Positions 1-6,449 of a stretch of 64,000 nucleotides of DNA are shown piece after piece. This stretch comes from Oscillospiraceae bacterium (lineage in GTDB: Bacteria; Bacillota; Clostridia; Oscillospirales; QAMX01). The notes below the pieces were generated by a model. That model saw only the letters and a list, made by a program, of their open reading frames with translations. It had not been told where the DNA came from and made no database searches. Location: the NCBI GenBank assembly GCA_015067825.1, contig SVLQ01000010.1:1-64000 (forward strand), given 5' to 3'. The position numbers were made by a program, and so were the translations under genes. Position 1 is the stretch's first letter, and each line of letters starts with the position of its first letter.

Positions 1-2
1 AA

Positions 3-327
3 ACCGAGCCCCCGGTGACCTCTTCCGAAGAAGAACCCCCGGTCAGCTCCTCCAGCGAAACTGAACCCCCGGTGACTTCCTCTGAAGAAGAACCCCCGGT
101 CAGCTCCTCCAGCGAAACCGAGCCCCCGGTGACCTCTTCCGAAGAAGAACCCCCGGTCAGCTCCTCCAGCGAAACCGAGCCCCCGGTGACCTCTTCCGAA
201 GAAGAACCTCCGGTCAGCTCCTCCAGCGAAACTGAGCCCCCGGTGACCTCCTCTGAAGAAGAACCCCCGGTCAGCTCCTCCAGCGAAACTGAACCCCCGG
301 TGACCTCTTCTGAAGAAGAACCGCCGG
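3..327 (+). repeat. 57-bp tandem repeat, about 5.7 copies
   Basis: Copies begin at 3, 60, 117, 174, 231 and a partial one at 288. They encode the 19-residue Ser/Glu/Pro stalk unit. Copies differ only by scattered third-position changes, so the array is probably young and prone to length change by slippage or recombination. It may continue left of the window. Confidence 0.9.
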
Positions 328-872
328 CAATCACCACTACGGAAACTGAACCGCCGGTTGTGACTACTCCGGAAGAAACCACCACGGAAACCACCACGGC
401 TGCCACCGAAGAAGAACCCCCGGCAATTACCACAAAGCGCCCGGTTATCATTATTATCAGAACCACGACCGTGACGACGGCTGAAACCACGACGGAAGAA
501 GAACCGCCGGCAGTGACCGAGACCGAGCCCGAACCGGTTGTCACCGAAACCGAACCTGAACCGATCGTCACCGAAACCGAGCCCGAACCGGTCGTTACCG
601 AAACTGAGCCCGAACCGGTCGTCACTGAAACCGAGCCTGAACCGATCGTTACCGAACCGGCTGAAACTGAACCGGCTGAAACTGAACCGGCAACGACCGA
701 AGAAGAGATCGAAATCGAAGACCCCGAAGTCCCGCTGGATGATGGCAACGACATCCCCTACACCGGCGACGATAGCACCCAGAAGACGATCCTCTTCACG
801 GCTGTGATGGTCTTTGCGGCAATCGGCATGGCGGTCCTCTGGATCGGCGGCAGAAAAGCTGCGAAACGCTAA
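3..872 (+). CDS. Sortase-anchored repeat-rich surface protein (5' end outside window)
   Basis: The frame is open to the left edge, so only the C-terminal ~290 residues are seen. They are almost entirely low-complexity: first a 19-residue unit built on TEPPVTSSEEEPPVSSSSE, then Thr-rich sequence, then a 9-residue VTETEPEPV unit. The C-terminus is a classic wall-sorting signal: IPYTG (bases 753-767), a hydrophobic stretch of about 20 residues and a basic tail ending GGRKAAKR. By family knowledge a sortase cleaves between T and G of such a pentapeptide and joins the protein to peptidoglycan. The visible part is therefore a wall-spanning stalk; the functional head lies upstream of the window. A class B sortase gene lies 0.9 kb downstream, a plausible but unproven partner. 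A GTG inside the repeats at 15 is not a credible start. Confidence 0.85.
   Translation, partial: TEPPVTSSEEEPPVSSSSETEPPVTSSEEEPPVSSSSETEPPVTSSEEEPPVSSSSETEPPVTSSEEEPPVSSSSETEPPVTSSEEEPPVSSSSETEPPVTSSEEEPPAITTTETEPPVVTTPEETTTETTTAATEEEPPAITTKRPVIIIIRTTTVTTAETTTEEEPPAVTETEPEPVVTETEPEPIVTETEPEPVVTETEPEPVVTETEPEPIVTEPAETEPAETEPATTEEEIEIEDPEVPLDDGNDIPYTGDDSTQKTILFTAVMVFAAIGMAVLWIGGRKAAKR
513..647 (+). repeat. 27-bp tandem repeat, five copies
   Basis: Consecutive 27-bp units at 513, 540, 567, 594 and 621 encode VTETEPEPV or VTETEPEPI. It is a second, independent coding repeat in the same stalk, just before the sorting signal. Confidence 0.85.
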
Positions 873-912
873 ATTACCTCCCTTTCTATACGGATAATAG
901 CTCAAGTGAAAG

Positions 913-943
913 CCGGCGTCGGAATCCATCCGGCGCCGGTTTT
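913..943 (+). terminator. Intrinsic terminator of the surface protein gene
   Basis: A 10-bp stem (913-922 with 930-939, one G-T pair) with a 7-base loop is followed by TTTT, 40 bases after the stop codon. Confidence 0.75.
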
Positions 944-1019
944 CCTGTGAAGTGTGTTACAAGCCGAAAAGAAAACTGTGTTTATTTTTTCAAATGTAAC
1001 GCTCAAGAAACGTGCGGTA

Positions 1020-1028
1020 TGGTATAAT
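1020..1028 (+). promoter_or_regulatory. Extended -10 promoter
   Basis: TGGTATAAT: a perfect -10 (1023-1028) preceded by the extended TGn element. No convincing -35 is visible 17 bases upstream. It lies about 55 bases before the proposed TTG start of the next gene. Confidence 0.55.
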
Positions 1029-1084
1029 AAAAGTAAGAGAAAGGTCGAATGTTATTCCGGCAAATTGAGAGGAGGAAATCGCCC

Positions 1085-1534
1085 TTGACCGAAAATTTAA
1101 TCCTGCGGGCATCTCCAAATCTCTTGTGCATCTGTGTGGATGCCGACGGTAGCGACTATTTCTACCGGATGTATCACTGCCTGACCGAAACACCGATTGT
1201 TTCCCATGAACTTGGATATTTGATTTTGGAAGCCGACAATGTGTTTGGCCGGGTTCGCTGCCCGCAGGCAGCCGTGGCCGACCGCAGCTTCCGTGACCGC
1301 TCGACAAGGGCAGAAAATTTTGTTCCCGAAGAAAGGAATTTGCCAATGTGCGAACATGATCTCACCAACCGGCGCGGCGAAAAGGGGACATTTGTCGTCC
1401 ACGTACAGTATCGGCAGAATGCCACCTGGCAGGGAACGGTCGTCTGGGCCGATAAAAACAAATCGCAGCAATTCCGCAGTGCGTTGGAACTGATGAAACT
1501 CATCGACAGCGCTTTGGACGAAAGCGAAGCATAG
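1085..1534 (+). CDS. Conserved hypothetical protein, 149 aa
   Basis: Not assigned to a named family. I prefer the TTG at 1085 because AGGAGG at 1070-1075 sits nine bases before it; the in-frame ATG at 1049 has no ribosome site. The protein is soluble, without signal peptide or membrane segment. The N-terminal half contains Cys and acidic residues; the C-terminal half has the segment VHVQYRQNATWQGTVVWADK followed by an amphipathic helix (residues ~125-145), which I recall as a recurring small domain in Clostridia, without known function. It has its own extended -10 promoter and stands alone between the surface protein and the sortase, which also has its own promoter. The opposite strand is also open here over a longer stretch, but lacks a ribosome site; the + strand reading is favoured. 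Confidence 0.65.
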   Translation: MTENLILRASPNLLCICVDADGSDYFYRMYHCLTETPIVSHELGYLILEADNVFGRVRCPQAAVADRSFRDRSTRAENFVPEERNLPMCEHDLTNRRGEKGTFVVHVQYRQNATWQGTVVWADKNKSQQFRSALELMKLIDSALDESEA

Positions 1535-1661
1535 TATCTTGGGTCCTCCAACCCGTCGGGAGCTGTCTTGCAGTTTGCGCTGTAAGGCAGCTCTTTCCAT
1601 TGCCGAATTCGCCTTTCTGCGCGAAAAACCGCAGCGAATGATAGCATTTTTATGCGCGGTA

Positions 1662-1670
1662 TGGTATAAT
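1662..1670 (+). promoter_or_regulatory. Extended -10 promoter of the sortase/pilus-like run
   Basis: TGGTATAAT again, with TATAAT at 1665-1670, preceded by the same GGTA found before the promoter at 1020. It is about 65 bases upstream of the sortase start and is the only clear promoter before the run of closely spaced genes to about 9.8 kb. Confidence 0.55.
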
Positions 1671-1732
1671 ATCAGCAAAGAACATTTCTGCGGCGCTACC
1701 GGGTGCCGCCTGATAAACGGATGGAAAATTCT

Positions 1733-2659
1733 ATGGATAAACGAAAAATCATTCGCATTGTGCTTTTCTGCCTATTCGCCGTGATTTTCTGCGTAGCGGG
1801 TTATAATCTGATCAAAGTCAAGCTCGAATACCGCGAAAACGAGCAGATTTATTCCGATGCCGTCGACCAGTTCCTGATCTACACACCGACGGAACCGCCC
1901 ACGACCCAAGTGACGACGACGTCTGTGCCCACAACGCCGCCGACGACTGCAACAACCACGCAAACCTCGGCAACCTCGGTCTCCTCAACTGCTCCGGGCG
2001 AGGTAACGACCACCTCCGAAACGACGACAGTACCTCCGGAAACCACAACAGAAACCTCGACCGAGGCCACTACCGCCGCGACCGAGCCAATCCCCACCTA
2101 TCCGAACTTCACGCTTGATTGGGCGGCGCTGAAAGCGGCCAACCCGGATATTGTGGCGTGGATCTGGCAGTCGGGCACGACGATCAACTATCCCGTGCTC
2201 AAGAGTGATACGAACGACGAATATCTCTACACAACCTATAACTACAAATACAGCCGCCTCGGTAGCATCTTCCTCGACTGGCGCTCTTCGCTCGACCGCG
2301 CCAATCCGGTGATCTACGGTCACAACGCCGGCAACGGCATGATGTTTGCCACGCTGGTGAAGTACCGGGGCTGGGAGTACTTCAACCAAAACCGCTATTT
2401 CTATATCATCACCGAAAACGGCGTCGAGAAGTACGCGGTGTTTTCGGCCTACAAAGTCAAAACTTCCAGCGATACCTATACGTTCCAGTTCGACAGCGAT
2501 ACGAGCTATGCGGCCTATCTCGAAAAGATTCGGCTCAGAAGCGCCTATAACATGGGCGTGAGCGTGAGCCCGACCGACCACATCGTCACGCTGTCGACCT
2601 GCACCAACACCGGCGAGGAGGACCGCTACGTCGTCCACGCCAAACGCATTGAAGGATGA
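1733..2659 (+). CDS. srtB: Class B sortase
   Basis: Cysteine transpeptidase that joins surface proteins to the wall or to each other. The 308-aa form starting at ATG 1733 (GGATGGA seven bases upstream) has an N-terminal membrane anchor (residues ~6-23), a Thr/Pro-rich linker (~45-120) and a sortase B domain. Catalytic residues are recognisable: His in IYGHNAG (~197), Cys in TLSTC (~290) and Arg in EEDRYVV (~298). ATG 1721 and GTG 1703 are alternative in-frame starts. The domain ends right at the C-terminus, as usual in the family. The next gene starts eight bases after the stop, so the sortase is probably co-transcribed with the pilus-like genes. The unusual feature is the long Thr linker between anchor and catalytic domain, shared in style with several other surface proteins here. 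Confidence 0.9.
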   Translation: MDKRKIIRIVLFCLFAVIFCVAGYNLIKVKLEYRENEQIYSDAVDQFLIYTPTEPPTTQVTTTSVPTTPPTTATTTQTSATSVSSTAPGEVTTTSETTTVPPETTTETSTEATTAATEPIPTYPNFTLDWAALKAANPDIVAWIWQSGTTINYPVLKSDTNDEYLYTTYNYKYSRLGSIFLDWRSSLDRANPVIYGHNAGNGMMFATLVKYRGWEYFNQNRYFYIITENGVEKYAVFSAYKVKTSSDTYTFQFDSDTSYAAYLEKIRLRSAYNMGVSVSPTDHIVTLSTCTNTGEEDRYVVHAKRIEG

Positions 2660-2666
2660 GGGTTGC

Positions 2667-3692
2667 ATGAAACAAACCATGTCGCCGGCGCAGATCTCTG
2701 ATTTCTGTTTTGAGCTTTCGCTCGTTTTCAAAGCGGGTATCCCGCTTTCTGAGGGCGTGGGGCTGGTTGCTGCGGGCGAACGAGACGAGGCGCTGCGCAT
2801 AAGGCTGACGAAAATTGCCGAAGCGCTGGAGTTGGGCGAGTCGCTGTCGGCGGCGCTGTGCGCCTCCGGCTTGTTCCCAGCGTATCTGACGGATATGTGC
2901 GCGGTCGGCGAAGAGACCGGCCGCACCGAGCAGGTCTTGTCTGCGCTCTCTGCCCACTATGAGCGGCGGGCGTCGATCGCCAAAACGATCCGCCGCGCCG
3001 TCTTTTATCCGGCACTTTTAATGGTCGTGATGCTCTTCGTCGTTGTCCTGCTGGTGACGAAGGTCATGCCGATCTTTGCCGACGTGTTTGCCCGTCTGGG
3101 CGGATCGATGTCGCCAATGGCAACGGCGATCCTTGATTTTGGCGCGTGGCTGAACCGCTGGTGGATGATCCCGGCGGCTGTGCTCGTGCTCATCGTTGCA
3201 GCTGTCATCGCGGCGGTCAAGATCCCTGCCGTGCGCGAGTGGTTTGCTGCCCGCGGGATCTCGCGGAGACTCGCGCAAACGGTCGCCTCGGCGCGGTTTG
3301 CCTCGGTAATGGCGATGACGATGGCGGGCGGTCTGGCAGTCGAAGAATCGCTGGCGATGGCCGAATCGGTGACCGATAGCCGCGCCATGCGCGAAAAAAT
3401 TGCTGCCTGCCGCAAACTGAGCGAATCCGGCCGCAATTTCGGCGAAGCCGTCGGCGAAAGCGGCGTTCTGAAGCCGATGGATGCCCAAATGCTGGCAATC
3501 GGCCTGCGCACGGGCAGCGGCGACGCCGTGATGGAAGAGATCGCGCGCCGCGGTGAGCAGGCTGTGGCCGACGAGACTGAAGCAATGCTTGCGCGCGTGG
3601 AGCCGGCGATCGTGATCGTCATGGTCGTGCTGGTGGCGGCGATCCTCGTTTCGGTGATGCTGCCGCTGATGTCCGTGATGGCAACGCTTTAG
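2667..3692 (+). CDS. Type II secretion/type IV pilus inner-membrane platform protein (GspF/PilC family)
   Basis: A 341-aa polytopic protein of the GspF/PilC family, the membrane platform that couples the cytoplasmic ATPase to pilin insertion. Two copies of the characteristic cytoplasmic four-helix domain are seen, residues ~8-115 (with GIPLSEGV and GEETGRTEQVLSAL) and ~200-310 (with GGLAVEESL and GLRTGSGDAVMEEIA), separated by two hydrophobic segments (~118-170) and closed by a last one (~315-340). The start is ATG 2667, with GAGGG nine bases upstream; TTG 2649 inside the sortase gene is less likely. It is shorter than many PilC proteins (~400 aa), mainly at the N-terminus. It sits between the sortase and four pilin-like genes, with a PilT ATPase five genes on. 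Confidence 0.88.
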   Translation: MKQTMSPAQISDFCFELSLVFKAGIPLSEGVGLVAAGERDEALRIRLTKIAEALELGESLSAALCASGLFPAYLTDMCAVGEETGRTEQVLSALSAHYERRASIAKTIRRAVFYPALLMVVMLFVVVLLVTKVMPIFADVFARLGGSMSPMATAILDFGAWLNRWWMIPAAVLVLIVAAVIAAVKIPAVREWFAARGISRRLAQTVASARFASVMAMTMAGGLAVEESLAMAESVTDSRAMREKIAACRKLSESGRNFGEAVGESGVLKPMDAQMLAIGLRTGSGDAVMEEIARRGEQAVADETEAMLARVEPAIVIVMVVLVAAILVSVMLPLMSVMATL

Positions 3693-3695
3693 CCT

Positions 3696-4001
3696 ATGAA
3701 GAGGCGGGGATTTTTGACCCGGCTGCTGCCGACGATCCTTTTGCTGATCGTCGCGGCACTTGCCGTCTGGGGGATCGCACAGACGGCGGCGACGAGCCGG
3801 GAAACCGAACTGGAGCAGGCCTACGAGAGCATTCGCCGCGCCGTCGTCACCTGCTATGCGATCGAGGGGCGCTACCCCCAAAGCTATGAATACTGCAAAG
3901 AACACTACGGCGTGCGCATCGACGAGGAAAAATACACGGTGATCTATACGGTGTTTGCCTCCAACCTGATGCCCGACGTGACGATTTTGGAAAACGAATA
4001 A
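3696..4001 (+). CDS. Small pilin-like membrane protein, 101 aa
   Basis: One N-terminal membrane helix (residues ~9-27) after a basic stretch (MKRRGFLTRLL), then an amphipathic helix (TELEQAYESIRRAVVTC) and a short C-terminal domain with CYAIEGRYP and FASNLMPDV. This is the lollipop layout of a pilin or pseudopilin, but there is no canonical prepilin peptidase site (Gly before a +5 Glu). ATG 3696 lies three bases after the stop of the GspF-like gene; I see no clear ribosome site, so translational coupling is likely. I recall similar small proteins beside GspF-like genes in other Clostridia, but cannot name a family. It may be the main structural subunit of the system. Confidence 0.7.
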   Translation: MKRRGFLTRLLPTILLLIVAALAVWGIAQTAATSRETELEQAYESIRRAVVTCYAIEGRYPQSYEYCKEHYGVRIDEEKYTVIYTVFASNLMPDVTILENE

Positions 4002-4025
4002 TTTTTGGAAAGGGGAGAGAGGCGG

Positions 4026-4502
4026 ATGAAGCGGAGCGGGCACAAAGCGACGATCGATCTGGTCGCCGCGCTGCTGTTGTTTTGTGTGTACAGCGGATGC
4101 GTGCTCTTGTGCCTGATGACGGGTGCATCCGTCTACCGCCGCACGCTCGATTCGACCCAAGCGCAGTTTTCCGAGCGCACGACCCTTTCGTATCTCACTG
4201 CGCGTGTGCGCGCTTATAATACCGCCGGCGGCGTTTCGGTGACGCGCTTTGGCGACGGCGATGCGCTCGTGCTCGCTAACAAAGCCGAAGCCCCCTACGT
4301 CACCTACGTTTACTGCTGCAGCGGTCAGCTCTGCGAGCTCTATACCGATCCCGCCCTCGCTCTCCCGCCCGAAGCAGGCGAGATCATTGCGCCATCCGCG
4401 CCGATGCGTGTCGAAACGGTGGGGCGCATGCTGAAGATCGCACTCGGCGAGGCCGAGCCGATCTTCGTTTCGTTGACGAGTGTGCCGGAGGTGAACCGAT
4501 GA
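4026..4502 (+). CDS. Pilin-like single-span membrane protein (DUF4860-like), 158 aa
   Basis: The start at ATG 4026 has GGGGAGAG eight bases upstream. An N-terminal basic stretch is followed by a hydrophobic helix (residues ~10-35, with ATIDLVAALLLF) and an extracellular domain. The Asp before the hydrophobic core could stand in for the +5 Glu of prepilins. The layout and context (between other pilin-like genes, in a GspF/PilT cluster) match a minor pseudopilin; resemblance to DUF4860 proteins of Firmicutes pilus clusters is from memory and unverified. Its stop overlaps the next start (ATGA), showing tight coupling. Confidence 0.65.
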   Translation: MKRSGHKATIDLVAALLLFCVYSGCVLLCLMTGASVYRRTLDSTQAQFSERTTLSYLTARVRAYNTAGGVSVTRFGDGDALVLANKAEAPYVTYVYCCSGQLCELYTDPALALPPEAGEIIAPSAPMRVETVGRMLKIALGEAEPIFVSLTSVPEVNR

Positions 4503-4924
4503 ACCGCCCGACCGAACGCTCCCGCACCACGCTTTTTCTGATCGAACTGGCGATCGCGCTCGGTGTGTTCGCCTTTTGCGCCGCGGTCTGCCTCGGCGTG
4601 TTCGGCACGGCCAAACGCCTCACCCGCGAAAGCGAAGCCTTGAACGGCGCTTCGGTGGCTGCGCAATCGGCTGCCGAGTGCTACAAAGCCACCGACGGCG
4701 ATCTGGCAGCCTGCGCCGCGCTCTTGGGTGCCAAATCCGAAAACGGCGTGCTCACGCTCAACTACGACGAAAACTGGCGGCGCACCGCCGAAAACGCCGC
4801 CTTCGTGCTCGTGCTCACCCCTCGTGAAGACCGCCATGCCGAGGTTACCGTGTTTGCTGCGGGTTCGGATGCCCCGGTCTTTTCGCTGACGGCATCTTAT
4901 TTTGGTGAGGGGGTGCAGCCGTGA
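4499..4924 (+). CDS. Prepilin-like protein, 141 aa
   Basis: The N-terminus carries the best pilin signature of the cluster: LIELAIALGVFAF, with the Glu that family knowledge places at +5 of the mature pilin, inside a hydrophobic helix (residues ~11-33). However, the residue expected just before the cleavage point is Thr rather than Gly, so processing by a standard prepilin peptidase is doubtful. The globular part has an amphipathic helix and a short beta-rich C-terminus. The ATG overlaps the previous stop, and its own stop overlaps the next start (GTGA). Likely a minor pilin or pseudopilin. Confidence 0.72.
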   Translation: MNRPTERSRTTLFLIELAIALGVFAFCAAVCLGVFGTAKRLTRESEALNGASVAAQSAAECYKATDGDLAACAALLGAKSENGVLTLNYDENWRRTAENAAFVLVLTPREDRHAEVTVFAAGSDAPVFSLTASYFGEGVQP

Positions 4925-5328
4925 ACGAGCGCCGCCCGATTCGCCTGCACGTCGGCATGGCCACGATCGTAACGATCTTCTCCGTTTTGTGCCTGACGAT
5001 CTTCTCCGTGCTGACGCTCCTGTCGGCACATTCCGAAAAACAGCTGGCCGAGGTCTCGGCCGAGGCGATCCGCAGCTACTACGCGGCCGAAACCGCCGTC
5101 TGCGACCGCCTGACCGCGCTCCGGTGCGGCGAACCCGACGCATCCGTTACGGTATTTGACCGCGGCGGAACCACCTGTTATCTGCTCACCGAACCGATCG
5201 ACCATGCGCGCCTGCTCGTCTGCGTGGCGCGCGCCGAGGCCGACGGCATTGCGGTGCTCGCCATAACGGTCGAAAACGCCGCCGAGTGGATGCCGCAGAC
5301 GCATATCAACGTATGGATCGGCCAGTAG
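4921..5328 (+). CDS. Pilin-like single-span membrane protein, 135 aa
   Basis: GTG start at 4921 overlapping the previous stop; GGTGAGGG lies about ten bases upstream. A basic N-terminus is followed by a hydrophobic helix (residues ~12-34, beginning HVGMATIVTIFSVLC), then a helix with YYAAETAVCDRL and a small beta-rich domain. A Gly precedes the hydrophobic stretch, but no Glu follows at +5. The AAET motif after the helix resembles PilX/minor pilin proteins, which is suggestive only. Position, size and layout make it the fourth pilin-like subunit of the cluster. Confidence 0.65.
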   Translation: MNERRPIRLHVGMATIVTIFSVLCLTIFSVLTLLSAHSEKQLAEVSAEAIRSYYAAETAVCDRLTALRCGEPDASVTVFDRGGTTCYLLTEPIDHARLLVCVARAEADGIAVLAITVENAAEWMPQTHINVWIGQ

Positions 5329-5350
5329 CCGCCGAAAGGAGTGCTTTTGG

Positions 5351-6412
5351 ATGACTGAGATCAAGTCTCTTTTGGAACGCGCCGTCAGCGCGTGTGCTTC
5401 CGATATCTTTATCGTCGCGGGCTTTCCCGAATCGTTCAAGATCGGTGGAAAACTCACGCCGCAGGGGAGTGAAAAAATCACGCCCGAGCGCTCGCGCGGG
5501 CTGATCACGGCGCTTTTTGCCCTCGCCGAACGCGAAATGGATACCTATCTCGCCAGCGGCGACGACGATTTTTCGTTCTCGATCCCGGGTCTGTCGCGGT
5601 TCCGCGTCAGCGCCTACCGCCAGCGCAATTCGCTGGCGGCGGTCGTGCGCGTCGTCTCCTTCGGCATCCCCGATTACCGCGAACTCCATATCCCCGAAGC
5701 CGTCATGGCCGCCGCCGAAAAAACCAAGGGTCTGATCTTGGTCACGGGTACGGCCGGCAGTGGCAAATCGACCACGCTCGCCTGCCTGATCGACCGCATC
5801 AACACCAACCGCAGCGGCCACATCATCACGCTCGAAGACCCGATCGAATATCTGCACCGCAACAAACAGTGCATCGTCAGCCAGCGCGAGATCGCCCACG
5901 ACACCGAAAACTACGTCGCCGCGCTCCGCGCCGCCCTGCGCCAAGCGCCCGATGTGATCTTCGTCGGCGAAATGCGCGACTACGAAACGATCAAGATCGC
6001 CATGACCGCCGCCGAAACGGGCCACCTCGTCATCTCCACGCTCCATACCGTCGGCGCGGCCAACACGATCGACCGCATCATCGACGTGTTCCCGCCCAAC
6101 CAACAGCCGCAGATCCGCGTTCAGCTTGCCATGCTCCTGCAATCGGTCTTCTCGCAGCAGCTCGTGCCGACGGTCGACGGCGGCGTCTATCCGGCGTTCG
6201 AAATCCTGCACACGAATAATGCCGTCCGCAACCTGATCCGCGAATCAAAGATCCACCAGCTCGATACGCTGATCGCCTCCAGCGCGGCCGAGGGCATGGT
6301 CACGATGGATGCAAGCCTCCTCGCCCTCTATAAAAACGGCACGATCGGCGAGGCCGAAGCGATCCGATTCGCCGCCAACCCCGAATTGCTGCAAAAAAAG
6401 CTGCGCCAGTAA
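5351..6412 (+). CDS. pilT: Type IV pilus ATPase, PilT family
   Basis: Cytoplasmic hexameric secretion ATPase of 353 aa, the usual PilT size. Features: N-terminal PAS-like domain (residues ~1-110), Walker A GTAGSGKST (~132-140), Asp box around EDPIEYL, Walker B DVIFVGEMRD and His box STLHTVGA. In characterised systems PilT powers pilus retraction, whereas assembly uses PilB/GspE. No PilB, PilM-O or prepilin peptidase gene is visible in this window, so this ATPase may be the only motor encoded at the locus. AAAGGAG lies about ten bases before ATG 5351; the previous gene ends 22 bases upstream. Confidence 0.92.
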   Translation: MTEIKSLLERAVSACASDIFIVAGFPESFKIGGKLTPQGSEKITPERSRGLITALFALAEREMDTYLASGDDDFSFSIPGLSRFRVSAYRQRNSLAAVVRVVSFGIPDYRELHIPEAVMAAAEKTKGLILVTGTAGSGKSTTLACLIDRINTNRSGHIITLEDPIEYLHRNKQCIVSQREIAHDTENYVAALRAALRQAPDVIFVGEMRDYETIKIAMTAAETGHLVISTLHTVGAANTIDRIIDVFPPNQQPQIRVQLAMLLQSVFSQQLVPTVDGGVYPAFEILHTNNAVRNLIRESKIHQLDTLIASSAAEGMVTMDASLLALYKNGTIGEAEAIRFAANPELLQKKLRQ

Positions 6413-6449
6413 GTTTTTTGGAATCCGAACCGAAAGGAGCGTGCCGCAC

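Noticed and set aside
1097..1678. 193-codon - strand frame opposite the small unknown gene
   Set aside because: No ribosome site; the + strand frame has a strong AGGAGG and its own promoter. Some doubt remains.
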